In this document: positions 7,239-16,534 of the stretch, piece by piece
How positions within the stretch are numbered: the stretch's first letter is position 1
Layout: each line of letters begins with the position of its first letter
Source: Clostridium septicum
Lineage (GTDB): Bacteria; Bacillota; Clostridia; Clostridiales; Clostridiaceae
Direction: 5' to 3'
Length of the DNA stretch: 64,000 bases
Assembly: GCF_003606265.1 (NCBI RefSeq)
Contig: NZ_CP023671.1
Span: 434,001 to 498,000, forward strand
Position numbers and translations under genes: made by a program
Notes under the pieces: generated by a model
What the model was told of the DNA's origin: nothing
Databases searched by the model: none
Seen by the model: only the letters and a program-made list of their open reading frames with translations

Positions 7239-7661
7239 TTATCTGTATATATCAACAATTAATCCTTGTATTTCATCTATTGATGCTGCTATATTTAAAT
7301 TTTCTTTTTCATCACTTAATAAAGATTGCGTAAGTTCTTCTAATTTTAAATCTATAGTATCTACAGTTATAAAATATTGTGTTTGCCAAAAACTAATATC
7401 CTTTTGAGTATCATACATAAATTTTAATATAGACTCTAGATATTCCTTTATCATTTTTTTATAAACAACAACATCACCATAAGTTTTAGTTATTACTAGT
7501 TTATTACCTCTTTTCTTTATATCCTCAATCATTTTTTTAAGTTGCTCTTCTGATTTTCTTTCTCTTGCTTGATTAAAACTTTGTGAAAAGTCCTTTTTCT
7601 CTGAAGTTATCTTTCTATCTTGCTTAATTAAACTTTTTCTATTTACTCTTCCTATTTCCAT
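7239..7661 (-). CDS. yaaR: YaaR/DUF327 family protein
   Basis: This 140-aa soluble protein is charged at the N-terminus and helical, with the family's typical segments GNKLVITKTYGDVVVYKKMI (about 70-90) and the end DEIQGLIVDIYR. DUF327/YaaR proteins are widespread in Firmicutes without a settled function. The start is taken as the ATG at 7661 because GAGAGGTGG lies 5-7 nt upstream; a GTG at 7670 would overlap that ribosome site. It is probably cotranscribed with the ABC exporter downstream. Confidence 0.85.
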   Translation of the reverse strand: MEIGRVNRKSLIKQDRKITSEKKDFSQSFNQARERKSEEQLKKMIEDIKKRGNKLVITKTYGDVVVYKKMIKEYLESILKFMYDTQKDISFWQTQYFITVDTIDLKLEELTQSLLSDEKENLNIAASIDEIQGLIVDIYR

Positions 7662-7835
7662 GTAATCCACCTCTCTATAGGATTATTATACCAAAGCATT
7701 CACTTTTCAACCACACAATTATAAAAATACAAATTCATTGAATTTTTTTCCATGTATGAATATTTATTAAACTAACTATGCTATACTTATAATAGATTTT
7801 TTATTTACATTATTTACAAGATAGGAGGTTATTTA

Positions 7836-10463
7836 ATGTGGTTTAATAAAGACGTAGAGGATACTGTAAAAAACCTTAATTCTAATATAATAAATGGTCT
7901 ATCATCCTCTGATGCAAAATCTAGACTTGAAAAAAATGGACCTAACAAACTTGCTGGTAAAAAGAAAAAATCCATCATTCAACTATTTTTTTCTCAAATA
8001 AATGATGTTATGATTTACATCTTGATAATTGCTGCTATTATCTCTGCTTTTATGGGTGAAATTAGTGATGCTATCATTATTTTAATTGTAATACTTGTTA
8101 ATGCAATTATTGGAGTTGTTCAAGAATCAAAAGCAGAAAAAGCGTTAGAAGCACTTAAAAACATGTCAACACCTAAAGCATTAGTAAAAAGAGATGGTGA
8201 AATAATTGAAATTCCATCAGAAGAAGTGGTTTTAGGCGATATTGTTATTATAGATGCCGGTAGATATATTCCTGCTGATTTAAGACTTATTGAGTCTGCT
8301 AATTTGAAAATAGAGGAATCTGCTTTTACTGGTGAATCCCTTCCTGCTGAAAAAATAGCTACTACTTTAAATAGTGAAGGTGATGTTCCTATTGGAGATC
8401 AAAACAATATGGCATTTATGTCTACTTTAGCTACTTATGGAAGAGGTACTGGTATTGTTGTAGCTACAGGAATGGATACTCAAATAGGTAAAATAGCTAA
8501 AATGCTAGATGCTGAAGAAGATGATACAACCCCTCTTCAGAAGAAACTTGCTGAACTTGGAAAAGTATTAGGCTTTGCTGCTGTTGGTATTTCCTTAGTT
8601 ATGTTTATAGTTTCAATGTTACAAGGTAGAGATTTCATGGAAATGTTCATGACTTCTATAAGTCTTGCTGTTGCTGCTATTCCTGAAGGTCTTCCTGCTA
8701 TTGTAGCTATTGTTCTTGCTTTAGGGGTTCAAAGAATGATAAAGGAAAATGCTATTATAAGAAAGCTTCCAGCTGTTGAAACTTTAGGGTCCGTTAATAT
8801 AATTTGCTCAGATAAAACTGGCACATTAACTATTAATAAAATGACTGTAAAAAAATATTTTGCTAATGAAAAGCTTAAAAATTTAGATGAAGTAGATATT
8901 AAAGAAAGTACATCTAAGCTACTTGTAGAAGGAATGATTTTATGTAATGATGCTACTTCTAAAGATGGATCACAAACTGGAGATCCAACTGAAATAGCAT
9001 TACTAGATGTTGGTAATAAATTTAATATCTTTAAAGAAAATCTAAATTCTATTCATAAAAGAGTTAATGAAATTCCTTTTGATTCAGATAGAAAATTAAT
9101 GACTACAGTAAATAAATATGATAATAAAGATTTTGTTTTTACTAAAGGTGCTATAGATAGTATATTGAAAATCTCATCTAAAATCTTAATAAATGGTAGT
9201 ATTCAAGATTTTTCAGATGAGCTAAAAGCAAATATTTTAAATGCTTCTAATGAAATGTCTGATGAAGCTCTTAGAGTTCTTGCCTTAGGTTATAAAATAA
9301 TTGAAAATGAGCATATAGAAATTGATTCTTTGGAAAAGGATTTAATTTTTGTTGGTTTAATGGGTATGATTGATCCACCTAGAGTTGAAGTAAAAGATTC
9401 TATAGTTAAAAGTAAAAATGCAGGTATAAGAACTATAATGATTACTGGTGATCATAAAAATACTGCTGTAGCAATAGCCAAAGAACTTGGTATTGCTGAA
9501 AATATTTCCCAGGCAATGTCTGGTAGTGAAATAGATAATTATACAGATGAAGAATTCGCCAAAATAGTTAATAACTTTAGAGTTTTTGCTCGTGTTTCAC
9601 CAGAGCATAAGGTTAAGATAGTCAAAGCATTTAAATCTCATGGTAATATTGTTTCTATGACAGGTGACGGTGTTAATGATGCACCTTCTTTAAAAGCTGC
9701 TGATATTGGAGTTGCAATGGGCATTACAGGTACCGATGTTGCTAAGGGAGCTGCTGATATGGTTCTAACTGACGATAACTTTACAACTATAGTTAAAGCC
9801 GTTGAAGAAGGTAGAAATATATTTAACAATATAAAGAAATCTATACTTTTCTTACTAAGCTGTAATTTAGGTGAAGTAGTTACTTTATTCTTTGCAATTT
9901 TATTTAACTGGGCTACTCCTTTACTTCCAATTCATATTTTATGGGTAAACTTAATTACAGATAGTTTTCCTGCTCTTTCTTTAGGTGTAGATCCAGGTGA
10001 TGAAAGTGTTATGGATAAAAATCCTAGAAACCCTAAGGAAAGTTTATTTTCTGGAAGAATGGGTAAACTGCTAGTAATAAATGGTGTTCTAATAGGTGTA
10101 ACTACTTTATTTGCCTTTAAATTAGGAGAAAATTTATATCCTGATTCCTTAAGACATGCGCAAACTATGGCGTTTGTAGTTTTAAGTGTTTCTCAATTAT
10201 TCTTTTCCTTTGCTATGAGAAATGAAACTAAATCCTTATTTCAAGTTGGGATATTTAAAAATAAATGGCTAATAGGCTCATTAATATTGGGAATCGTTCT
10301 TCAATTCTTAGTTATTTCAATACCTTTTGTAGCTTCAATATTTAAAGTTTATTCATTAACTTTAAAAGACTGGATAATGGTAATTGGAATATCATTAATA
10401 CCTTTTGTTATTAATGAAATAATAAAGATTTTCTTTAGATCTAATGATAAAAATAAAGCTTAA
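7836..10463 (+). CDS. Calcium-transporting P-type ATPase (P2A, PacL/YloB-like)
   Basis: The 875-aa cation pump has TGES (about 165) in the actuator domain, the phosphorylation site DKTGTLT (about 329) and GDGVNDAP (about 610). In M4 it has IPEGLPA, and in M6 LWVNLITDSFPALSLG. The M4 Glu and the M6 Asn/Asp are the ligands of the SERCA/PMR1-type Ca2+ site. It should export Ca2+ from the cytosol, powered by ATP. AGGAGG lies about 8 nt before the ATG. It is monocistronic, transcribed away from yaaR, and closed by the hairpin at 10464-10501. Mn2+ transport is possible in this subfamily. Confidence 0.92.
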   Translation: MWFNKDVEDTVKNLNSNIINGLSSSDAKSRLEKNGPNKLAGKKKKSIIQLFFSQINDVMIYILIIAAIISAFMGEISDAIIILIVILVNAIIGVVQESKAEKALEALKNMSTPKALVKRDGEIIEIPSEEVVLGDIVIIDAGRYIPADLRLIESANLKIEESAFTGESLPAEKIATTLNSEGDVPIGDQNNMAFMSTLATYGRGTGIVVATGMDTQIGKIAKMLDAEEDDTTPLQKKLAELGKVLGFAAVGISLVMFIVSMLQGRDFMEMFMTSISLAVAAIPEGLPAIVAIVLALGVQRMIKENAIIRKLPAVETLGSVNIICSDKTGTLTINKMTVKKYFANEKLKNLDEVDIKESTSKLLVEGMILCNDATSKDGSQTGDPTEIALLDVGNKFNIFKENLNSIHKRVNEIPFDSDRKLMTTVNKYDNKDFVFTKGAIDSILKISSKILINGSIQDFSDELKANILNASNEMSDEALRVLALGYKIIENEHIEIDSLEKDLIFVGLMGMIDPPRVEVKDSIVKSKNAGIRTIMITGDHKNTAVAIAKELGIAENISQAMSGSEIDNYTDEEFAKIVNNFRVFARVSPEHKVKIVKAFKSHGNIVSMTGDGVNDAPSLKAADIGVAMGITGTDVAKGAADMVLTDDNFTTIVKAVEEGRNIFNNIKKSILFLLSCNLGEVVTLFFAILFNWATPLLPIHILWVNLITDSFPALSLGVDPGDESVMDKNPRNPKESLFSGRMGKLLVINGVLIGVTTLFAFKLGENLYPDSLRHAQTMAFVVLSVSQLFFSFAMRNETKSLFQVGIFKNKWLIGSLILGIVLQFLVISIPFVASIFKVYSLTLKDWIMVIGISLIPFVINEIIKIFFRSNDKNKA

Positions 10464-10501
10464 AAAAAGGGATATATCAATAAAGTTGATATATCCCTTT
10501 T
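10464..10501. terminator. Bidirectional terminator between P-ATPase and amino-acid ABC genes
   Basis: AAAAAGGGATATATCAA and TTGATATATCCCTTTT form a long stem over a short loop, with T/A runs on both strands between convergent genes. Confidence 0.88.
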
Positions 10502-10505
10502 AATA

Positions 10506-11195
10506 TTATTTTATATTATCAAATATTAATCCTTCACTTAAAATTCCTTTATCCATTGAATATATTCTATCCGCTACATTCTTAGCAAATTCCATGTCAT
10601 GAGTTATAATAAGCATACTCATACCATCTTTCCCTAAAGATTTTATAAGATTTGTAACTTCTCCTGTTAAACCTGGATCTAAAGCTGAAGTTGGTTCATC
10701 AAAGCACATCAGTTTTGGATTTAATGCTAATGCCCTTCCTATTGCAACTCTCTGCTTCTGTCCTCCTGATAATTCACAAGGATAATTATTAACCTTATCT
10801 TTAAGTCCTAAAAATCCTAATATTTCTTCTGCTTTCTTTATAGAATCAATATTATTTTCCCCTAATACTCTTTGCATGGCTTCTATAAGATTTTCTAAAA
10901 CAGTCATATGTGGAAAAAGATTAAAATTTTGAAATACTAAGCCTATATTTCTTCTTATTTCATTAAATGTATTCTTATCTACATATTTTCCATTTTCACA
11001 TAACTTTTTTCCAGCTATTTCAATAGTTCCTCTATCACAAGTTTCAAGTCCATTTACACATCTTAACAAAGTACTTTTACCACCGCCAGAAGGACCAACT
11101 ATTACAAATATTTCTCCTGGCTTTATTTCTAAATCTATACCTTTTAAAACTTCTATGCTACTAAAGCTTTTTTTTAGACCAGTTATTTTTAACAT
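10506..11195 (-). CDS. Polar amino-acid ABC transporter, ATPase subunit
   Basis: The 229-aa ATPase carries Walker A GPSGGGKST (about 34-42), the signature LSGGQKQR (about 134) and Walker B LMCFDEPTSALDP (about 155). IITHDMEFAKNVAD is typical of the GlnQ/HisP subfamily. It energises import by the permease and binding protein encoded just upstream in the same operon (11-bp and 20-bp gaps). An AGGAGGAAATAAT leader precedes the ATG. Substrate class is polar amino acids (glutamine, cystine, arginine and similar); the exact one is not decided by sequence. Confidence 0.92.
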   Translation of the reverse strand: MLKITGLKKSFSSIEVLKGIDLEIKPGEIFVIVGPSGGGKSTLLRCVNGLETCDRGTIEIAGKKLCENGKYVDKNTFNEIRRNIGLVFQNFNLFPHMTVLENLIEAMQRVLGENNIDSIKKAEEILGFLGLKDKVNNYPCELSGGQKQRVAIGRALALNPKLMCFDEPTSALDPGLTGEVTNLIKSLGKDGMSMLIITHDMEFAKNVADRIYSMDKGILSEGLIFDNIK

Positions 11196-11206
11196 ATTAT
11201 TTCCTC

Positions 11207-11857
11207 CTATTGATAATAATTATACCTTTTTTCTATTTTCTCTAACACTTTAGTTAATATTCCATTAAAAACTAAATAAACTACTGCTACAACTACAAAT
11301 GGCATTATAGAAGATAATCTGTTTGATGCTATTTTAGCAACCTTTAAAAGTTCATCTAATCCAACTACATAAACTAATGCTGTATCTTTTACTAAAGTAA
11401 CAACTTCATTAGCTACTGGCGGAAATATCTTCTTTAAAGCTTGTGGAAGTATTATTCTAAAAAATGTATCTTTAGGTGTTAATCCTAAAACTTCTGCTGC
11501 CTCAAATTGCCCTTTATCTATTGAAAGTATTCCTGCTCTAAATATTTCAGCAAAATAAGCTCCATAATTTAATACCATTGCTAAAATTGCAGCTGTAAAC
11601 CTTGGTACCTTAACTCCTATTAAGGGTAACCCAAAGAATACAAATAGAATTTGTAATAATAGAGGAGTACCTCTTAAAATCAATACATATGCTCCTGTAA
11701 TTGATTTTAAAAATCTTATTTTTGATATCCTTCCAAGAGCTATTATTATCCCTAAAGGAATTGATAATACTAATGTTAAAGCAAATACTCCAAGTGTCAT
11801 TTTAAAGCCTTCAAATATTTGTGGCATAAGGCTAATTATATCATTTATTAAAGTCAC
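11207..11857 (-). CDS. Polar amino-acid ABC transporter, permease subunit
   Basis: This 216-aa HisM/GlnP-type permease has about five membrane helices. Its EAA loop reads EAAEVLGLTPKDTFFRIILPQA (about residues 138-159), the contact point with the ATPase. RGTPLLLQILFVFFGLP is the family's conserved N-terminal region. The start is a GTG at 11857, seven bases after AGGAGG. It is the middle gene of the three-gene importer operon. Confidence 0.92.
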   Translation of the reverse strand: MTLINDIISLMPQIFEGFKMTLGVFALTLVLSIPLGIIIALGRISKIRFLKSITGAYVLILRGTPLLLQILFVFFGLPLIGVKVPRFTAAILAMVLNYGAYFAEIFRAGILSIDKGQFEAAEVLGLTPKDTFFRIILPQALKKIFPPVANEVVTLVKDTALVYVVGLDELLKVAKIASNRLSSIMPFVVVAVVYLVFNGILTKVLEKIEKRYNYYQ

Positions 11858-11877
11858 AGTTACTCCTCCTTTTAAAA

Positions 11878-12687
11878 TTACTTAACTATTATATCTTCAC
11901 CAAACCATTTTTTTGATATTTTTTGTGCTGTACCATCTTTTATTATCTCATCAAAAGCATTATTTATAGCCTCTACTAATTCACTATCACCTTTTCTAAT
12001 TCCAACACCATAAGTTTCTTTTCCAAAGTCTTCATTTAAAATTTTATATTTTTCAGCTCCTCTTTGATTTATATAATATTTAGCAAGTATTTCATCAGCA
12101 ACTACTGCATCTAATCTGCCTGCCTCTAAATCCATTAAAGCTTCATTATTTGTTTCGAAAGTTACTACTTTTTTATCCTTAAATTTAGATACTATATCTC
12201 CATCTGCTTCTATAGCATCTACGGCACTAGATTGATTTTGAGCTCCAACAACAGCTCCAATTAAATCTAATTTATCCTTAATTTTTGAATCAGCTAAAGT
12301 TATAATAACTTGTCTATTGTTTAAATAAGCTTTTGAAAAATCAACTTTCTCTTTCCTCTCATTAGTCATAGAATATCCGTTCCAAATTAAATCTATATTC
12401 CCATTATCAAGTTCCGTTTCTTTCATGCTCCAATCTATAGTCTGAAATATAATTTTCTTATCTAGTTTTTCTCCAACTGCTTTCGCTAACTCAACATCAA
12501 ATCCTACTATTTCTCCACTTTCATCCTTGAATCCCATTGGTACGAAAGTATCATCTAATCCTACAATTAATTCTTCTTTATCCATAGAATTGCTATTTCC
12601 ATTAACTTTACTACAAGCTACTGCTGAAACAGCCATTACACATATTAACGAGCTCACAAAAATTCTTTTTATAAATTTTCTAATCAT
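11878..12687 (-). CDS. Polar amino-acid ABC transporter, substrate-binding lipoprotein
   Basis: This 269-aa family 3 (SBP_bac_3) binding protein has a lipoprotein signal ending in SAVAC (Cys about residue 25). The mature part begins the classic fold with ELIVGLDDTFVPMGFKDESG and EIVGFDVELAKAVGEKL. It is anchored outside the membrane and feeds amino acids to the permease. The ATG at 12687 is chosen because AAGGGGGAG lies 9 nt upstream; an in-frame GTG at 12717 has no ribosome site. It is the first gene of the operon. Confidence 0.93.
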   Translation of the reverse strand: MIRKFIKRIFVSSLICVMAVSAVACSKVNGNSNSMDKEELIVGLDDTFVPMGFKDESGEIVGFDVELAKAVGEKLDKKIIFQTIDWSMKETELDNGNIDLIWNGYSMTNERKEKVDFSKAYLNNRQVIITLADSKIKDKLDLIGAVVGAQNQSSAVDAIEADGDIVSKFKDKKVVTFETNNEALMDLEAGRLDAVVADEILAKYYINQRGAEKYKILNEDFGKETYGVGIRKGDSELVEAINNAFDEIIKDGTAQKISKKWFGEDIIVK

Positions 12688-12728
12688 AATATTAAACTCC
12701 CCCTTAAGATCTTTCACTTTATTATATT

Positions 12729-12760
12729 AATACTTTACCACGATAAAGTATTAAAGTCAA
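12729..12760 (-). promoter_or_regulatory. Promoter of the amino-acid importer with an internal palindrome
   Basis: Minus-strand TTGACT (12755-12760), 17-bp spacer, TAAAGT (12732-12737). A 9-bp inverted repeat AATACTTTA/TAAAGTATT (12729-12737 and 12744-12752) spans the spacer and the -10, the position of a repressor operator. The regulator is unknown. Confidence 0.65.
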
Positions 12761-12771
12761 ACTTTTTCATA

Positions 12772-12805
12772 AAAAATAAAACTCTCATATATTATATGAA
12801 AGTTT
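12772..12805 (-). terminator. Terminator after cvfB
   Basis: AAACTCTCATAT (12779-12790) and ATATGAAAGTTT (12794-12805) pair with one mismatch. On the minus strand the hairpin is followed by TATTTTTT. Confidence 0.7.
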
Positions 12806-12818
12806 CATCTTTTTGCTC

Positions 12819-13661
12819 CTATTTTAATCTTGTTCCTTCTTCTTCTTGAACAATTTTTCCATTTTTCATTAAGCCACCAAGAGCCATTTTAAAATAATTC
12901 TTACTAGTTTTAAAAGTAGCCTTTATATCTTCAGGTTTAGATTTATCATTAAACTCCATAAATCCACCGTTTTTCTCCATATATTTTATTATATCCTCTT
13001 GTAATTTTTCTCTTTCACTAAGTCTAGTTTTTCTAGGTGTTAATCCTACTACTCCATCTTCATATAATCTCTTAATTCTAAGATATAGTTCTTCACCTGG
13101 AAATACTTCATCATAATATTCATTAGGTAATACTAACCCCTTATATTTTGAATCTATTGCAACATTTAAAGTTCCAGAAGGTGTTCTTGAATATACTTGA
13201 GCTATAACTTCATCTCCAACTTTAAATTCCATTTCCTCTTCTTTTGCATTTTCTAAATAATTTTCTACTTCTGTTGTTGCTGCAAGTCTTCCTGTCTTAT
13301 CTAAATATAAATAAAATAAATATTTATTTCCTACTTTAAGTTTAAACCTTTGTTCTTTAATAGGTACAAATATATCTCTATCTAATCCAAAATCTACAAA
13401 AGCACCAAATTTTGTTTGCCCAACAACCTTTAGGTAAGCAACATCTCCAATCTTTGCTAAAGGTTTTTTAAAAGTAGCTACAGGCCTATCTTTTGAATCC
13501 CTATATACAAAGACCTCAATCTCATCTCCTTCTTTTATGCTTTTATCTTCTAATACTGCTTTAGGTAGTAATACTTCTTCCCTACCTTCATTTCCAAGAT
13601 AAAATCCAAAATCTTTTTCTCTTTTTACTTTTAAAATATTATAATCACCTATATTTATCAT
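12819..13661 (-). CDS. cvfB: CvfB/YitL family S1-like RNA-binding protein
   Basis: This 280-aa protein is built of consecutive S1-like OB folds: about residues 1-65 (IGDYNILKVKREKDFGFYLG), 70-130 (IGDVAYLKVVGQTKFGAFVDFGLDRDIFVP) and 145-210. A C-terminal winged-helix domain follows (LQEDIIKYMEKNGGFMEFNDKS to the end). That order and length match CvfB, an RNA-binding regulator that influences virulence factors in Staphylococcus. It lies 12 bp downstream of the carbonic-anhydrase-like gene and likely shares its transcript. Confidence 0.88.
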   Translation of the reverse strand: MINIGDYNILKVKREKDFGFYLGNEGREEVLLPKAVLEDKSIKEGDEIEVFVYRDSKDRPVATFKKPLAKIGDVAYLKVVGQTKFGAFVDFGLDRDIFVPIKEQRFKLKVGNKYLFYLYLDKTGRLAATTEVENYLENAKEEEMEFKVGDEVIAQVYSRTPSGTLNVAIDSKYKGLVLPNEYYDEVFPGEELYLRIKRLYEDGVVGLTPRKTRLSEREKLQEDIIKYMEKNGGFMEFNDKSKPEDIKATFKTSKNYFKMALGGLMKNGKIVQEEEGTRLK

Positions 13662-13673
13662 TTTTCCTCCTCC

Positions 13674-14174
13674 TTATAAATACTTCTTACTTAAAGCTAC
13701 ATAATTATTTGCTGAAGTTTGAATACTATTTATTTCTTCTTTTGTAAGATCTCTAACAACTTTTGCTGGACTTCCCATTAAAAGTACACCTTCTTTAAAA
13801 GTCTTTCCCTGTGATACTAAAGAACCTGCTGCAACAATAGTATTTTTAGATATTTTAGCTCCATTTAATATTATACTTCCCATTCCTATTAAAACATTAT
13901 CTGAAATTTCACATCCGTGAATTATAGCACCATGCCCTACTGTTACATTATCTCCAATAATTGTTGGAAAATCTGTATCTACATGAACAACTGAGTTTTC
14001 TTGAATATTAGTATTTTCCCCTATAGAAATTTTATTCATATCTCCTCTAGCTCTTGTTCCAAACCAAATATTAGAATTTTCTCCAATAACAACTTCCCCT
14101 ATTATATCAACACTTTCTGATATATAGCAAGTTTTATGTATTTTAGGTTCTTTACCTTGAAAATTTTTAATCAT
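13674..14174 (-). CDS. Gamma-carbonic anhydrase-like hexapeptide-repeat protein
   Basis: The 166-aa left-handed beta-helix protein has repeated [LIV]GxxxxI turns from about residue 20 to 140 (DIIGEVVIGENSNIWFGTRARGD onward). The three metal-binding histidines of gamma carbonic anhydrases are recognisable in VVHVD, VGHGA and IIHGCE. Family members such as YrdA/PaaY are trimeric. Many have weak or no CO2-hydrating activity, so the true substrate is open. The ATG at 14174 follows AAGGAG by 9 nt; a TTG at 14183 overlaps the ribosome site. It is in operon with cvfB. Confidence 0.88.
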   Translation of the reverse strand: MIKNFQGKEPKIHKTCYISESVDIIGEVVIGENSNIWFGTRARGDMNKISIGENTNIQENSVVHVDTDFPTIIGDNVTVGHGAIIHGCEISDNVLIGMGSIILNGAKISKNTIVAAGSLVSQGKTFKEGVLLMGSPAKVVRDLTKEEINSIQTSANNYVALSKKYL

Positions 14175-14290
14175 CCATATCAACTCCTTATAAACTTAAA
14201 CTTATTTTAACATTCAATAATATTATTGTCATTATTTCTAGTGATTTAATACTATATATATAATGAATAATAATTTAAGAGGGGCTTATT

Positions 14291-15325
14291 TTGGGAAAAA
14301 AGAAACGTAAAGAAATTAAAGTATTTAATCAAAATGATTTAAAGTTTTATTATGGTATTCCTCATTGCCATACTAATTTTTCTACTGGTAAAGGTAACCC
14401 TTTAGAAGCCTACGAGTATGGAAGAAAATCTGGTCTTAATTTTATGTTTATAACAGATCATAACTCTTTTCTTTCTAATAAAGTATCTATCAAAGATGAA
14501 ATATATACCCGTTGGCAAGGTACCCATTATTATGCATCAAAATTAAAAAAGAAATATGAGGAATTCTTACCTCTTGTTGGATTCGAATGTAAAACTAGCT
14601 ATTATGGTGATTTAAATATAATAAATTCATCAACATTTTTTACTGGAATAGTAAAGGACATTAAAATAATTTTATTATGGATGTTAAACAATCCTGATGC
14701 TTTTATATCAATAAATCATCCTCATAAGAATATTCGAAATTTAACATATAACCCAATTTTAAATAAATTAATTACCTCAATAGAAGTAGGTAATGGTAAT
14801 CCAGCTGCTAAATATACTAGACATGATAGATATTATTTTGGATTACTTGATGTAGGCTGGAAACTTGGAGCTATAAATGGACAAGATAATCATAAAATGA
14901 ACTTTGGAGATTCTGAAAACCTAACTGTTTATATCGGAAATGAACTTTCTAAGGAAGCTTTAGTAGATTCCTTTAGGTCTATGCGTACTTATTCAACTGA
15001 ATCTAGATTTTTGAAATTTTATTTTACTATAAATGATAATTTTATGGGTGAAACTATTGTTGTTTCTGATAACAAATTAAAATTTATGATTTTTGCTGAA
15101 GATATTAGATATAGAATAAAAGAAATTTGTATAATAACTAATAAAAATACTTTAGTTAAAAGTATAGATGAAATTAATTTAAATCATATAAAATATATAT
15201 ATGAACATAAACGTGAAGAGAGCGAAAGTTGGTACGTTATAAAAGTTATTGAAGAAAATAATCGTATTGCCATTAGCTCTCCAATTTTTGTTACTTCAAA
15301 TGAAGATATACTAGGTAACACTTAA
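14291..15325 (+). CDS. PHP-domain phosphoesterase-like protein
   Basis: The 344-aa protein opens with PHP metal motifs: GIPHCHTNFSTG (about 19-30) and FITDHNS (about 54-60). Later GFECKT, NHPHKN and GQDNH supply further metal ligands. PHP enzymes hydrolyse phosphoesters with two or three metal ions; histidinol phosphatase, nucleases and YciV-type phosphatases share the fold. The C-terminal 100 residues look like a beta-rich add-on. There is no signal peptide. The start is a TTG with AAGAGGGG about 6 nt upstream. It is a single-gene unit ending in the 15338-15369 hairpin. The substrate is unknown. Confidence 0.78.
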   Translation: MGKKKRKEIKVFNQNDLKFYYGIPHCHTNFSTGKGNPLEAYEYGRKSGLNFMFITDHNSFLSNKVSIKDEIYTRWQGTHYYASKLKKKYEEFLPLVGFECKTSYYGDLNIINSSTFFTGIVKDIKIILLWMLNNPDAFISINHPHKNIRNLTYNPILNKLITSIEVGNGNPAAKYTRHDRYYFGLLDVGWKLGAINGQDNHKMNFGDSENLTVYIGNELSKEALVDSFRSMRTYSTESRFLKFYFTINDNFMGETIVVSDNKLKFMIFAEDIRYRIKEICIITNKNTLVKSIDEINLNHIKYIYEHKREESESWYVIKVIEENNRIAISSPIFVTSNEDILGNT

Positions 15326-15337
15326 ATAACATAAATG

Positions 15338-15370
15338 AAAAAAGAGTTGTAAATTATACAACTCTTTTTA
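15338..15370. terminator. Bidirectional terminator
   Basis: AAAAAGAGTTGTA (15339-15351) and TACAACTCTTTTT (15357-15369) form a perfect stem between convergent genes. Confidence 0.88.
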
Positions 15371-15383
15371 TTATATGTTAATA

Positions 15384-15722
15384 CTATTTATCTTTTTGAT
15401 CTTGCATATGTTTTACTCTATTTGGTTTAGCTTTAGGTCTAATTTGTATCTTCTTTTCTTGCTTCTTAGGTCCACCTGTAGCTTGAATATCTAAGAACCA
15501 TACAAAGAACCATACTATAACTAAAGTAAAAAGTATACTAAGCCATGGATTTGTTAATTTCAAGAAAAATTGAACGGCAAATAATACAACTGATATACCT
15601 AGTAATACCCATTTATTAACTCTAAATTTTGAAAAAACATATTTTCTTCCTAATGTGAACATTAACATAATTGCTGCTAACATAATTGCAAAATATACTA
15701 TCATAACTAATATATTCATCAT
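15384..15722 (-). CDS. Small membrane protein, function unknown
   Basis: The 112-aa protein has three hydrophobic segments (about residues 4-24, 38-57 and 61-80). A strongly basic, hydrophilic tail follows (KKQEKKIQIRPKAKPNRVKH). It is probably an integral membrane protein with a cytosolic basic end. I do not recognise the family. It is a monocistronic unit facing the PHP gene. Two in-frame ATGs (15722 and 15719) are possible starts. Confidence 0.65.
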   Translation of the reverse strand: MMNILVMIVYFAIMLAAIMLMFTLGRKYVFSKFRVNKWVLLGISVVLFAVQFFLKLTNPWLSILFTLVIVWFFVWFLDIQATGGPKKQEKKIQIRPKAKPNRVKHMQDQKDK

Positions 15723-15947
15723 ATCTCTTATCCTCCTCTATTCACCTATAATTATATATTAAAAGAAATCTCATTTACTTTCAAGTAATATATATTTTAA
15801 ATATTTGTAACAACTGTCATAAATATAAATTCATTTATAAAAAAACGGTTTTAATTTACATTTTTTTGATTTTATTAACTTTTTTATCAAAATATCAAAT
15901 TTATTTTCATTTCTTTTACTTTTTTTTCTTCTATTTTGCTTATTTTT

Positions 15948-15976
15948 TTGATAAAATAAAAAAGTAATTATAAAAT
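15948..15976 (+). promoter_or_regulatory. Promoter of the Lrp-type regulator
   Basis: TTGATA (15948-15953), 17-bp spacer, TAAAAT (15971-15976), about 20 bp before the start codon. The upstream 150 bp is extremely T/A-rich with repeated ATCAAAATATCAAAT-like stretches. Confidence 0.65.
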
Positions 15977-15995
15977 CATTACGAGGGGTGATTAT

Positions 15996-16463
15996 ATGGG
16001 TTTAAATCAAACCTATCAATTAGACGAACTAGATCTTCAAATATTAGATTTATTAATAAAGGACTGTAGAACTCCTTATTTAGAGATAGCTAGAATTTGT
16101 CATGTTAGTGGTGGTACTATTCACGTAAGAATGAAAAAAATGGAGGAACTTGGAATAATAAAAGGTACGAGAATTCTGCTAAATCTTCCAAAGCTTGGAT
16201 ATGATGTATGTTGCTTTGTTGGAATATATGTTGATAAAACAGAATCTTTCTCTTCAGTTTTTGGAGAGCTATCTCAAATAAAAGAAGTTGTCGAATTGCA
16301 CTTAACTACTGGAAACTATTCAATATTTGCTAAAGTTATCTGTAAAAATATATCAGACCTTCAAGATATATTATTAAATAAAATTAATTCTATAAGTGGT
16401 ATTCAAAGAACAGATACTTTTATCTCTCTTGAACAACCTATTGATAGAAATATATCAATTTAA
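15996..16463 (+). CDS. Lrp/AsnC family transcriptional regulator
   Basis: The 155-aa regulator has an N-terminal winged helix-turn-helix (LDELDLQILDLLIKDCRTPY to MKKMEELGIIKGTRI, about residues 8-65). A RAM/AsnC effector domain follows (CCFVGIYVDK to the C-terminus). Such proteins form octamers or 16-mers and sense amino acids to control their metabolism. GAGGGG precedes the ATG. Its terminator hairpin also carries the ribosome site of the next gene, so the pair may be linked in expression. Confidence 0.92.
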   Translation: MGLNQTYQLDELDLQILDLLIKDCRTPYLEIARICHVSGGTIHVRMKKMEELGIIKGTRILLNLPKLGYDVCCFVGIYVDKTESFSSVFGELSQIKEVVELHLTTGNYSIFAKVICKNISDLQDILLNKINSISGIQRTDTFISLEQPIDRNISI

Positions 16464-16474
16464 TATTTTTGCAT

Positions 16475-16534
16475 AAAAAACACTCCTTTAGGTTAATCTA
16501 TTTATTGAAACCTATTATAAAAGGAGTGTTTTTT
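16475..16534 (+). promoter_or_regulatory. Hairpin combining the lrp terminator with the DUF378 ribosome site
   Basis: AAAAAACACTCCTTT (16475-16489) pairs perfectly with AAAGGAGTGTTTTTT (16520-16534). An inner AGGTT/AACCT extends the stem. The 3' arm ends in a T-run, as in a terminator, yet it contains the AAGGAG ribosome site and touches the ATG at 16535. The structure would end the Lrp transcript or, if read through, hide the ribosome site. Confidence 0.65.
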
